A stretch of 64,000 nt of DNA from an uncultured Bacteroidales bacterium (lineage in GTDB: Bacteria > Bacteroidota > Bacteroidia > Bacteroidales > Paludibacteraceae): the NCBI GenBank assembly GCA_934716995.1, contig CAKUYO010000003.1:68925-132924 (forward strand). The letters are read 5' to 3'. Below are positions 26,185-33,695 of this stretch, piece after piece. How positions within the stretch are numbered: position 1 is the first letter of the stretch; the number at the start of each line of letters is the position of its first letter. The notes below the pieces were generated by a model. That model was not told the origin of the DNA and searched no databases. It saw nothing but the letters and a program-made list of their open reading frames with translations. The position numbers and the translations under genes are program-made.

Positions 26185-26185
26185 T

Positions 26186-26794
26186 ATGGAACATGCATTA
26201 AGTCTATTTGTTCGCAGCATCTTTGCTGACAACATGATTTTCGCATACTTCCTGGGTATGTGTTCGTACCTGGCAGTATCGAAAGACGTTAAAACGAGTG
26301 CAGGTTTGGGCGTGGCTGTTACATTTGTGCTGACTATCACGCTGCCTGTCAACTATTTGTTGCAGGTATATGTGCTCAATCCTCTGAACCTGGGTTACCT
26401 GTCGTTTATCCTGTTTATCGCCGTTATTGCGGCTATCACGCAGTTGGTGGAGATGGTGGTGGAGAAATACTCGCCGTCGCTCTACTCATCGCTGGGTATC
26501 TTCCTGCCGCTGATTGCCGTAAACTGCGCCATCATGGGTGGTTCGCTCTTTATGCAGCAGCGTATTCTGCTTGCACCGGAGAATGCCAAAGCGATTGCCA
26601 ACCTCGGCGATGCGTTTGCATACGCCATCGGTTCGGGTCTGGGCTGGATGCTGGCTATTGTCTGCCTGGCAGGTATCCGTGAGAAAATGGAGTACAACGA
26701 TGTGCCAAAACCTCTGCAGGGACTGGGTATCACCTTTATCACTGTAGGTCTGATGGCTATGGCGTTTATGTGTTTCTCGGGTCTTAATATCTAA
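26186..26794 (+). CDS. nqrE: Na+-NQR subunit E
   Basis: A 202-residue membrane subunit homologous to NqrD. It shows FADNMIFAYFLGMCSYLAVS near the N-terminus and AVNCAIMGGSLFMQQR in the middle; the Cys residues in these two blocks are the usual iron ligands, and CLAGIREKMEYNDVPKPLQG is conserved. A good Shine-Dalgarno (AGGAGG) sits inside the end of nqrD just before the ATG. Confidence 0.97.
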   Translation: MEHALSLFVRSIFADNMIFAYFLGMCSYLAVSKDVKTSAGLGVAVTFVLTITLPVNYLLQVYVLNPLNLGYLSFILFIAVIAAITQLVEMVVEKYSPSLYSSLGIFLPLIAVNCAIMGGSLFMQQRILLAPENAKAIANLGDAFAYAIGSGLGWMLAIVCLAGIREKMEYNDVPKPLQGLGITFITVGLMAMAFMCFSGLNI

Positions 26795-26810
26795 TAAGAG
26801 GAAACAGAAA

Positions 26811-28091
26811 ATGAATATAACAGCAATTCTTTATGCAGTAGGCGTCTTTTTGGCGGTGATACTGCTGCTTGTAATCATCCTATTGGTTGCAAAGAAGTAC
26901 CTTGTGGCTTCGGGTAATGTGAAGATTACCATCAATGGCGACAAGGTGTATGATGTACCGGCAGGCGGCACGCTCCTTAATACCTTGGGCGAAGCGGGTG
27001 TTCACCTGCCTTCGGCTTGCGGCGGAAAGGGTTCGTGCGGTCAGTGCAAATGCCAGGTACTGGAAGGCGGCGGAGAGATTCTGCCGACCGAGACCGTGCA
27101 TTTCTCGCGCAAACAGCAACAAGACCATTGGCGTTTGGGCTGTCAGGTAAAAGTGAAGAACGACATCTCGATGAAGGTGTCGGAGTCGGTATTGGGTGTC
27201 AAGGAATGGGAGTGCACCGTGATCAGCAACAAGAATGTGGCTACGTTCATCAAGGAGTTCAAGGTGGCTTTGCCCAAGGGCGAGCATATGGACTTCCTGC
27301 CCGGATCGTATGCGCAGATTAAGATTCCCGCTTACGACATCAACTACAATGATTTCGACCGCTCGTTGATAGGCGATCTGTATGTACCTGCATGGGAGAA
27401 ATTCGGTCTGTTCAAACTTCATCAGAAGAACACCGAGCCTACCATCCGTGCATACTCGATGGCTAACTATCCCGACGAGGGTGATATTATTACGCTGACA
27501 GTTCGTATTGCGACTCCGCCTTTCAAGCCGAAAGACCAGTGTCCGAACGGACCGGAGTTCCAGGATGTACCTTGCGGTATCGCTTCAACCTATATCTTCT
27601 CGCTCAAACCTGGAGACAAGGTAACGATGTCGGGTCCTTACGGTGATTTCCACCCTGTCTTCGACAGCAAGAAGGAGATGATTTGGGTAGGTGGTGGTGC
27701 CGGTATGGCTCCGCTCCGTGCACAGATTATGCATATGCTCAAAACCCTCAACACACGTGATCGCGAGATGCACTATTTCTATGGTGCACGTGCTATTGAC
27801 GAGGTGTTCTTCCTGGACGATTTCCTTGAGTTGGAAAAGGAATATCCGAACTTCCACTTCCACTTGGCACTTGACCGTCCGGATCCGAAAGCGGATGCAA
27901 TGGGTGTGAAATACACTCCGGGTTTCATTGCTCCTGTGTTGGGCGACACCTATCTCAAGCAGCATGACGCGCCTGAAGATATTGAGTACTATCTCTGCGG
28001 TCCTCCAATGATGGCAAAGACCGTAATCGATTTGCTTCACTCGCTGGGTGTAAGCGACGAAGATATCCGCTTCGATAACTTCGGTGCATAA
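26811..28091 (+). CDS. nqrF: Na+-NQR subunit F (NADH-oxidising)
   Basis: A 426-residue subunit that takes electrons from NADH. The N-terminal helix (about 6-28) anchors it. A plant-type [2Fe-2S] domain follows with Cys70, Cys76, Cys79 and Cys111 (ACGGKGSCGQCKC ... LGC). The FAD-binding part has RAYSMANYP and the NADH part has GGGAGMAPLRAQI and YLCGPPMM. A terminator follows the gene directly, ending the six-gene operon. No nqrM- or apbE-like maturation gene is seen next to it. Confidence 0.97.
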   Translation: MNITAILYAVGVFLAVILLLVIILLVAKKYLVASGNVKITINGDKVYDVPAGGTLLNTLGEAGVHLPSACGGKGSCGQCKCQVLEGGGEILPTETVHFSRKQQQDHWRLGCQVKVKNDISMKVSESVLGVKEWECTVISNKNVATFIKEFKVALPKGEHMDFLPGSYAQIKIPAYDINYNDFDRSLIGDLYVPAWEKFGLFKLHQKNTEPTIRAYSMANYPDEGDIITLTVRIATPPFKPKDQCPNGPEFQDVPCGIASTYIFSLKPGDKVTMSGPYGDFHPVFDSKKEMIWVGGGAGMAPLRAQIMHMLKTLNTRDREMHYFYGARAIDEVFFLDDFLELEKEYPNFHFHLALDRPDPKADAMGVKYTPGFIAPVLGDTYLKQHDAPEDIEYYLCGPPMMAKTVIDLLHSLGVSDEDIRFDNFGA

Positions 28092-28123
28092 CATAGTGCC
28101 GATATTCTATAAGGAATAATACT

Positions 28124-28165
28124 GAGAGGCTGTCTGACAAAGGTTGTCAGACAGCCTCTTTTTGT
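28124..28165 (+). terminator. Terminator of the nqr operon
   Basis: 15-bp stem AGAGGCTGTCTGACA / TGTCAGACAGCCTCT (28125-28139 with 28145-28159) followed by a T run. Confidence 0.95.
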
Positions 28166-28264
28166 AGGTAGAAAAAGTATTTTTTTTTGCCAACTTGGTT
28201 TTGCAAAACGAGATGTTTGGAAGGGATAAAATGAGGTCTTGCGAGAAGAAAAAGACAAAAAAAT

Positions 28265-28295
28265 TTGCCTATATGGATAATTTATAGTAACTTTG
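28265..28295 (+). promoter_or_regulatory. Promoter of rpmB-rpmG
   Basis: TTG (28265-28267), 20 nt, TAACTTTG (28288-28295). The leader to rpmB is about 190 nt. Confidence 0.75.
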
Positions 28296-28341
28296 CACGA
28301 TTTTTCGCGTAGAGTAGGCTTTCTTCAGCCGTGGGTTGGTG

Positions 28342-28370
28342 ATTATACTGCTGAATATCAGCAGTATAAT
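28342..28370 (+). promoter_or_regulatory. Perfect hairpin in the rpmB leader
   Basis: 13-bp inverted repeat ATTATACTGCTGA / TCAGCAGTATAAT around a 3-nt loop, without a T tail. It could be an mRNA structure or protein site; its role is not known. Confidence 0.45.
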
Positions 28371-28491
28371 GTGTACGCAAAAATGTAAGGGTATCGAGGA
28401 AAAGCATAGTTGCGAATGAGTATTCAGGGGCGGTTGTATGCGGGGAACGATACTCCTATCCAAATTGAAAATAATAAAATAATATACTACA

Positions 28492-28731
28492 ATGTCAAAG
28501 ATTTGTCAAATTACAGGCAAGAAAGCCATGGGTGGATGCAATGTGTCTCACTCAAAACGTCACACGAAGAGGACGTTTGATGTGAACCTGTTCCGCCGCA
28601 AGTTCTACTGGGTAGAACAAGACACATGGATCGAGTTGAACGTGAGTGCAGCCGGTCTGAGAACAATTAACAAAATCGGTTTGGATGCTGCATTGAAGCA
28701 GGCTGCCGAAAAAGGGTATCTTTACGAATAA
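28492..28731 (+). CDS. rpmB: 50S ribosomal protein L28
   Basis: A 79-residue bL28 with the family features MSKICQITGKKAMGGCNVSH at the N-terminus, then KRTFDVNLFRRKFYW and the C-terminal LRTINKIGLDAALKQA. It is the first gene of a small ribosomal cluster with rpmG and a DUF4295 gene, the usual order in Bacteroidota. Confidence 0.97.
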   Translation: MSKICQITGKKAMGGCNVSHSKRHTKRTFDVNLFRRKFYWVEQDTWIELNVSAAGLRTINKIGLDAALKQAAEKGYLYE

Positions 28732-28747
28732 TTAAGGAGGTAAGACA

Positions 28748-28936
28748 ATGGCAAAGAAATCAAAAGAAGCACGCGTTCAAGTAATCCTTGAGTGCACGGA
28801 GCAAAAAGCCAGCGGCGTTCCCGGTATGTCTCGCTACATCACCACCAAGAACCGCAAGAACACTCCTGATCGTTTGGAACTGATGAAGTACAATCCCTAT
28901 CTGAAGAAATATACTCTTCACAAGGAGATTAAGTAA
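28748..28936 (+). CDS. rpmG: 50S ribosomal protein L33
   Basis: A 62-residue bL33. It has KKSKEARVQVILECTEQK, the SRYITTKNRKNTPDRLEL stretch and YNPYLKKYTLHKEIK. Only one Cys is present, so this is the zinc-free form. A strong AAGGAGG sits 7 bp before the ATG. Confidence 0.97.
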   Translation: MAKKSKEARVQVILECTEQKASGVPGMSRYITTKNRKNTPDRLELMKYNPYLKKYTLHKEIK

Positions 28937-28964
28937 TTAACCGTAATTAGAAAGGCTTAGAACT

Positions 28965-29117
28965 ATGGCAAAGAAAGCGGTCGCTACCTTCAAGACCGAC
29001 AATTCCGGTCGTGCACACAGCAAGTGCATTAAGATGGTAAAATCCCCGAAGACGGGTGCTTATTTCTTCCAGGAGGAGATTGTCCTGAACGAGAACGTAA
29101 AAGAGTTCTTCAAGTAA
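28965..29117 (+). CDS. DUF4295 small protein
   Basis: A 50-residue basic protein: MAKKAVATFKTDNSGRAHSK, then CIKMVKSPKTGAYFFQEEIV and the tail LNENVKEFFK. It matches the DUF4295 family, which in Bacteroidota nearly always follows rpmG. Its role is unknown; the basic composition and position suggest ribosome association. It is short enough to be missed by many gene finders. A GAAAGG-type ribosome-binding site lies upstream and a terminator follows at 29147. Confidence 0.92.
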   Translation: MAKKAVATFKTDNSGRAHSKCIKMVKSPKTGAYFFQEEIVLNENVKEFFK

Positions 29118-29146
29118 ATTCATTGGTTTTGCAAACCACATCGCAT

Positions 29147-29184
29147 AAAGCGGCTATCCGGCAAAGGGTAGCCGCTTTTGTTTT
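29147..29184 (+). terminator. Terminator of the rpmB-rpmG-DUF4295 unit
   Basis: Stem AAAGCGGCTA (29147-29156) / TAGCCGCTTT (29169-29178) followed by TGTTTT. Confidence 0.85.
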
Positions 29185-29213
29185 GCATATATCCCGAAAT
29201 CTTCGTACCTTTG
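29183..29213 (+). promoter_or_regulatory. Promoter of the murF-alr gene
   Basis: TTG (29183-29185), 20 nt, TACCTTTG (29206-29213), 17 bp before the ATG. It starts in the tail of the preceding terminator. Confidence 0.75.
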
Positions 29214-29230
29214 CAGCAAAATAGAAGACT

Positions 29231-31090
29231 ATGCAACTGCATCAAATCATCGAGGCGATCCACCCTCTGCGGACAGAAGGCGGACTGCCAAAGGAGTATG
29301 ATATCAACTACCTGCTGACGGACAGCCGCCATGTGGGTGCGTTTCCGGAACAGACGCTGTTTTTTGCGCTACGCACCGAAAAGGACGACGGGGCAAAGTA
29401 TATACAGGACCTTTATGCGAAAGGTGTCCGCGTCTTTGTGCTGACAGAAAGCCAATACAATGCACAATGCACAATGCACAATGCACAATGGATTATGGTG
29501 GCGGATGTGTTGCTGGCATTACAGGATTTGGCGGCGTACAAACGCTCGCTATATCATTGCCCCGTGATTGGCATTACGGGGTCGAACGGAAAGACGATTG
29601 TCAAGGAATGGCTCTACCAACTTTTGAAAGACGACTACCGTATTACCCGTTCGCCGAAATCGTACAACTCGCAGATAGGCGTGCCGCTTTCGGTATGGCA
29701 GATGAACGAGCAGACGGAACTTGCTATCTTTGAGGCGGGGATTTCGCAACCCGGTGAGATGGAGCGGTTGGAGCGGATTATCCGTCCGACGATAGGGGTG
29801 ATTACGTATATCGGTGCGGAACACGGCGAGAATTTCCCGTCTATAGAAGCCAAACGGGCGGAGAAGATGTTGCTTTTCAAGCATTGTCCGACCGTCATAG
29901 AAGACCCGACGCACCAGAATGTGCGTACTTGCGCGGCGGTGATGCGTGCGCTTGGGTATGACGAAGACACTATTGCGCAACGTATCTTGCACCAGACCCA
30001 TGAGACGGTGATGCAAATCAATCTGACCGCGCTGGTGAACAACGTGCGCTATTTCCGCTCGCTGCTGAAACCCGCCACCAAACTGACCTGTATGGTGAAG
30101 GCTTTTGCCTACGGGGCGGGGAGCGTAGAGGTAAGCAAGGCACTCCAGCAGAGCGGACTGGTGGATTATCTGGCGGTGGCGGTAGCGGACGAGGGACTCG
30201 AACTGCGCCGTGCGGGGATTAACCTGCCGGTTATCATTATGGATCCGGAAGTGGCAGCCCTCGACCTGATTATGGAAAACAACCTGCAGCCTAATATCTA
30301 TTCCTTCCAATCGCTCGAGAATATCATTGCCGCCGCCGAAAACAAAGGATTGGAGGATTATCCGATACATATCAAGATAGATTCGGGTATGCACCGTCTC
30401 GGCTTCTACCGTGAAGAGATACCTGCGCTGATTGCCCGTCTCTGCGGACAGAAAGCCGTGCGGGTGCAGAGCGTGTTCTCGCATTTTGCGGGGAGCGACG
30501 AGGCACAGTTTGACGATTTCACCCGACAACAGGCGGAGTATTTCAACGATTGTGCCGAGACGCTCAAAGCGGGACTGGGGTATCCGGTAATGAAACATAT
30601 ATGCAACTCGGCGGGTATAGAGCGTTTCCCGCAGTACCAGTACGATATGTGCCGCCTGGGTATAGGGTTGTACGGCATCTCTTTTGCGGGTGCACACCTG
30701 CAGAATGTCTGCACATTGCGCACCACAATCCTCAGCCTCAAGACCGTGGCAGCGGGCGAAACCATCGGTTACGGGCGGCATACCACACTCACTGAACCGC
30801 GGCAGATAGCCGTTATCCCTATCGGGTATGCCGACGGGTTTGACCGCCGCTTTTCCAACTATGGCGGTGAAGTGATTATCCGCGGGCAGCGTTGTCCGGT
30901 TGTGGGGAATGTTTGTATGGATCAGGCGATGGTGGATGTTACGGGAACGGATGCGCAAGTGGGCGATGCGGTAGAGATATTCGGAGACCGGCTGCCGATA
31001 GAGGATTTGTCCGACAAACTCGGTACGATACCCTACGAGGTACTGACCTCGGTTTCCCGCCGTGTGCAACGCGTGTATTTCTATGAATAA
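29231..31090 (+). CDS. alr: Alanine racemase fused to a shortened MurF-like domain
   Basis: 619 residues, where Bacteroidota MurF-Alr fusions usually run to about 820. The N-terminal part has the MurF start (DINYLLTDSRHVGAFPEQTL), the ATP loop GITGSNGKT (residues 114-122) and KSYNSQIGVPLSVW. After KRAEKMLLF (209-216) it jumps to NVRTCAAVMRALGYDEDTIA and at about 256-260 goes straight into Alr (MQINLTALVNNVRYFRSLL), so much of the central and all of the C-terminal ligase domain are missing. The racemase half looks intact: PLP Lys290 in MVKAFAYGAGS, and the Tyr in ETIGYGRHT. Residues 75-91 (QYNAQCTMHNAQW) come from an in-frame heptamer array. The MurF activity is doubtful; a separate MurF would be needed. 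Confidence 0.9.
   Translation: MQLHQIIEAIHPLRTEGGLPKEYDINYLLTDSRHVGAFPEQTLFFALRTEKDDGAKYIQDLYAKGVRVFVLTESQYNAQCTMHNAQWIMVADVLLALQDLAAYKRSLYHCPVIGITGSNGKTIVKEWLYQLLKDDYRITRSPKSYNSQIGVPLSVWQMNEQTELAIFEAGISQPGEMERLERIIRPTIGVITYIGAEHGENFPSIEAKRAEKMLLFKHCPTVIEDPTHQNVRTCAAVMRALGYDEDTIAQRILHQTHETVMQINLTALVNNVRYFRSLLKPATKLTCMVKAFAYGAGSVEVSKALQQSGLVDYLAVAVADEGLELRRAGINLPVIIMDPEVAALDLIMENNLQPNIYSFQSLENIIAAAENKGLEDYPIHIKIDSGMHRLGFYREEIPALIARLCGQKAVRVQSVFSHFAGSDEAQFDDFTRQQAEYFNDCAETLKAGLGYPVMKHICNSAGIERFPQYQYDMCRLGIGLYGISFAGAHLQNVCTLRTTILSLKTVAAGETIGYGRHTTLTEPRQIAVIPIGYADGFDRRFSNYGGEVIIRGQRCPVVGNVCMDQAMVDVTGTDAQVGDAVEIFGDRLPIEDLSDKLGTIPYEVLTSVSRRVQRVYFYE
29459..29491 (+). repeat. Heptamer array inside the murF-alr coding sequence
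   Basis: Four AATGCAC units plus a partial unit. Because 7 is not a multiple of 3, each pass reads in another frame, giving NAQCTMHNAQ; the frame stays open overall. Confidence 0.85.
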
Positions 31091-31188
31091 GATAAACATA
31101 TAATTATCCATTAATTGACCATAAATACTTATAAATTAATGGCTTAATTATATGGGCAATTATATGTTCTCTAAAAATAGTTGAATCA

Positions 31189-31917
31189 ATGACGGCTATC
31201 CGGTGTACAAACCTCAGTATCGGGTACGGCACGCACGTGGTGCAGGCTGACCTTACGTTTGCTTTGCAGCGGGGGGAAATGGTTTGTATGTTGGGGCAGA
31301 ACGGCTGCGGCAAGTCCACGCTCCTGCGTACATTGGCGGGGCTGCAGCCTGCGTTGGGCGGGGAATATACCATTTGCGATACCACCCCGCAAGCCGACAT
31401 CGCACGCTATGCAGCCTTGGTCTTGACCGAGCGGATCAGCCTTGAGAACAGTACCGTCCACGATGTGGTGGCTATGGGGCGATATCCTTATACTTCTTTC
31501 TTGGGCGGATTATCAGACAATGATGAACAGATTATCGCTTGGGCGTTGGAGGCTGTGGGGCTCTCCCGCGACGCACAGACATTCTTCAACAGCCATTCCG
31601 ACGGGGAGAAACAGCGTGCACTGATTGCCAAAGCGCTTGCGCAGCAGACGCCGGTTATTCTGTTGGACGAACCTACGGCACATCTCGATCTGCCGAACCG
31701 TATCCGCACTCTCCAACTCCTGCGCCGTCTCGCGCATGAGCAAAACAAACTGGTGCTTATTTCCACGCACGAACTCGATCTGGCTCTCTCGCTTTCCGAC
31801 CGCATACTGCTGATGACACCCCGCCAAGGTATTGCTCTGGATACCCCCGATGCGCTGCGTGCAAGAGACGCTTTTACGCCTGCTTTCGGTATGGATATTT
31901 TTCATCCGCTCGGATGA
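31189..31917 (+). CDS. ABC transporter ATP-binding protein, FecE/BtuD-like
   Basis: A 242-residue ATPase. Walker A is GQNGCGKST (about 37-45), Walker B VILLDEPTAHLD (about 155-166), and the switch His is in LISTHELDLAL. The signature motif reads HSDGEKQRALIAKAL instead of LSGGQ, as in some iron-siderophore/cobalamin (FecE/BtuD) ATPases. VAMGRYPYTSFLG also matches that group. No permease or binding protein gene lies beside it, so its partners must be elsewhere. A cobalamin role is possible but the B12 gene at 5.7 kb is far away. Confidence 0.85.
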   Translation: MTAIRCTNLSIGYGTHVVQADLTFALQRGEMVCMLGQNGCGKSTLLRTLAGLQPALGGEYTICDTTPQADIARYAALVLTERISLENSTVHDVVAMGRYPYTSFLGGLSDNDEQIIAWALEAVGLSRDAQTFFNSHSDGEKQRALIAKALAQQTPVILLDEPTAHLDLPNRIRTLQLLRRLAHEQNKLVLISTHELDLALSLSDRILLMTPRQGIALDTPDALRARDAFTPAFGMDIFHPLG

Positions 31918-31948
31918 ATGGTCTTACTATAACGTTCTATATAAAACT

Positions 31949-32036
31949 CCTTTGCCGCAAAGCGGCAAGAAATCCAAGTAAATCTTTGTCTTTACATCCA
32001 TAAATTGCCATAAATCTTATTCGCCTACGGCGGAAA
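31949..32036 (+). repeat. Dispersed intergenic repeat R1, copy B
   Basis: Starts CTCCTTTGCCGCAAAGCGGC and ends ATCTTATTCGCCTACGGCGG; closest to the copy at 20204-20298. The rest of the 31918-32363 gap holds a candidate small RNA and no protein gene. Confidence 0.75.
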
Positions 32037-32113
32037 AGTGTGCAATTCCCATACTTATATCGACCTGACGTTACTATAGGAACATAGTCAACCGGCACTC
32101 CCTATAAAAACAG

Positions 32114-32199
32114 AAAAAGCCGTCATCACGACGACTTTTTTCTAAGGTATTAGTCTGTTTTTTTAAGGTACAAAAAAGATTGTGTTGTTTTGATTTCGA
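32114..32199 (-). ncRNA. Candidate small RNA with its own promoter and terminator
   Basis: A minus-strand unit of about 85 nt. It starts just after a perfect promoter (32203-32233) and ends in the hairpin AAGTCGTC-GTGAT-GACGGCTT (32117-32137) followed by TTTTTCTG. It has no ATG and no protein-coding frame. The promoter-tRNA-terminator units in this window look alike, so it could be a relic of a lost tRNA gene as well as a real sRNA. Confidence 0.4.
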
Positions 32200-32202
32200 G
32201 TG

Positions 32203-32233
32203 CAAAGGTACTGCTTTTTGCTGATACCCACAA
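32203..32233 (-). promoter_or_regulatory. Promoter of the candidate small RNA
   Basis: TTG (32233-32231), 20 nt, TACCTTTG (32210-32203) on the minus strand. No minus-strand gene lies downstream before the terminator at 32117. Confidence 0.7.
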
Positions 32234-32363
32234 TAGCATTTTGTATGTTTTGCAACATGTATTTTGCACTTTTTACGTCATTTCGACCTTATTTAACAGA
32301 TTGCTCCCGCCTTGTATGTGTTAAAACGCACATCTATGCTGCCTTTTGGACAATCGGTGCGTT

Positions 32364-32897
32364 CTATAACCGTTCCAGTTCAATGACTTCCAGATCGCGG
32401 ATTTGCGAGCCGTCAATCACGAAACGCAGCAGTGTTTGTACGGTTTGCCACCCCTGTTTGCCTGCCGCTCCGGGGTTCATTGTCAGGAAACGGTAGTGCG
32501 AATCGTACTGCACTTTCAATATATGGCTGTGCCCGCATACGAACAGGTCTATGCGCGCGCTCTGTGAACTCTCGGGGTGGTTGAGCGCATCCAGACTCTT
32601 TTGGAACATCGGCAGCAGCCACGGATTATACTTGCCCGGATAGCCGCCGATATGGGTCATCAGCACTTCCACCTCTTCCACACGGAAATGATAAAACTCG
32701 GAGAGCGAATAGCGTACATCACCGCTGTCCATATTGCCGTACACGGCGCGTGTCGGCTTGAACTCGCGCAGGCGGCGCAACACCTCTTCGCTGCCTATGT
32801 CGCCGGCATGCCAGATCTCGTCCACATCTTTGAAATGCTCCAATACACGCGGGTCCAACAGCCCGTGTGTGTCGCTCAACAGTCCGATACGTGTCAT
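32364..32897 (-). CDS. YfcE/MJ0936-type metallophosphoesterase
   Basis: A 177-residue calcineurin-like phosphoesterase with all metal-binding motifs: LLSDTHG (D, H), HAGDIG (D), VYGNMD (N), LMTHIGG (H) and VCGHSHI (H-x-H). The short single-domain form is typical of the YfcE family, which cleaves phosphodiesters; the natural substrate is not known. It starts one base after the stop of gldF and is probably translated from the same mRNA. Confidence 0.92.
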   Translation of the reverse strand: MTRIGLLSDTHGLLDPRVLEHFKDVDEIWHAGDIGSEEVLRRLREFKPTRAVYGNMDSGDVRYSLSEFYHFRVEEVEVLMTHIGGYPGKYNPWLLPMFQKSLDALNHPESSQSARIDLFVCGHSHILKVQYDSHYRFLTMNPGAAGKQGWQTVQTLLRFVIDGSQIRDLEVIELERL

Positions 32898-32898
32898 A

Positions 32899-33564
32899 TC
32901 ATTTGCGGGTAAGACGGTCTATGATAACCGTGGTCAGAATAACAGATATGGCGCAGATACTCAGCAGGTAAACCACATCGCGCAGGTCTATCACTCCGCG
33001 CGACAGACTGCGGTAGTGGTCTTGCAATGTTACCCAATAGAGAACAAAGCACGCCAATGCGCCCAGTATGAAACTGACTATCTGGCTGCGGCTGAAAGTG
33101 GCAGCCAGAAGTCCTATTGCCATAAAAACCGCACTGAGCAGCACCAGACCGATGAACGACCCTGCAAACGCGCCGCCGTCTATGTTCCCCATCGGTTCGG
33201 CTATGTAGGCTACTGCAAAATAGTGTACCACGCAGGGCAGAAGGGCAATCAAGACCAAAGTCCATGCCGCGAAATACTTCCCGCATACGATACGGGCGAG
33301 CGATACGGGTTTGGTGCGCAGCAAGTCCCATGTGCCGGTCTGCCGTTCCTCGGCAAACAGCCGCATGGTGAGTGCGGGGCAAAGCAGCATCAGCAGCCAC
33401 GGCGACAACTGGAACAGCCCGTCTGTTTGGGCATATCCCGATTCGATAATGTTCCACTCTCCAGGGATCACCCACAGAAACAGCCCTATCGCCAGCAGGT
33501 ACAGCCCTATGACGATGTAGGCGATGGGCGTGGAGAAATAGTATGTCAGTTCTTTTTTGTACAT
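32899..33564 (-). CDS. gldF: GldF-like ABC transporter permease
   Basis: 221 residues from ATG 33564. It has six hydrophobic helices. MYKKELTYYFSTPIAYIVIG at the start, LSPWLLMLLCPALTMRLFAE, then EERQTGTWDLLRTKPVSLARIVCGKY are characteristic of GldF (ABC-2 type). In gliding flavobacteria GldF works with GldG and the ATPase GldA. Here the next gene on this strand is a metallophosphoesterase, not gldG, and no gldA is seen, so either the partners are elsewhere or this copy has another role. The upstream in-frame codons to 33636 lie beyond the promoter. Confidence 0.85.
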   Translation of the reverse strand: MYKKELTYYFSTPIAYIVIGLYLLAIGLFLWVIPGEWNIIESGYAQTDGLFQLSPWLLMLLCPALTMRLFAEERQTGTWDLLRTKPVSLARIVCGKYFAAWTLVLIALLPCVVHYFAVAYIAEPMGNIDGGAFAGSFIGLVLLSAVFMAIGLLAATFSRSQIVSFILGALACFVLYWVTLQDHYRSLSRGVIDLRDVVYLLSICAISVILTTVIIDRLTRK

Positions 33565-33584
33565 CTTGTGTCTCTTTGGTACGG

Positions 33585-33615
33585 CAAAGATACTGCTTTT
33601 TGCCGGAACCCGCAA
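33585..33615 (-). promoter_or_regulatory. Promoter of gldF-metallophosphoesterase
   Basis: TTG (33615-33613), 20 nt, TATCTTTG (33592-33585) on the minus strand. Confidence 0.75.
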
Positions 33616-33629
33616 GCAAAGACACGTTT

Positions 33630-33672
33630 TTAGCAAAATAGGCTGCTCCGATCAAGCGGGCAGCCTATTTGT
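33630..33672 (-). terminator. Terminator of the 33696-34343 gene
   Basis: 11-bp stem AAATAGGCTGC / GCAGCCTATTT (33636-33670) with a T-rich tail on the minus strand. Confidence 0.85.
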
Positions 33673-33695
33673 GGATACAGCAGGCGGATAATCCT

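Noticed and set aside
31189..31917. ABC ATPase considered as GldA
   Set aside because: The RYPYTSFLG segment and signature fit the FecE/BtuD group, and it is on the opposite strand to gldF, separated by other elements.
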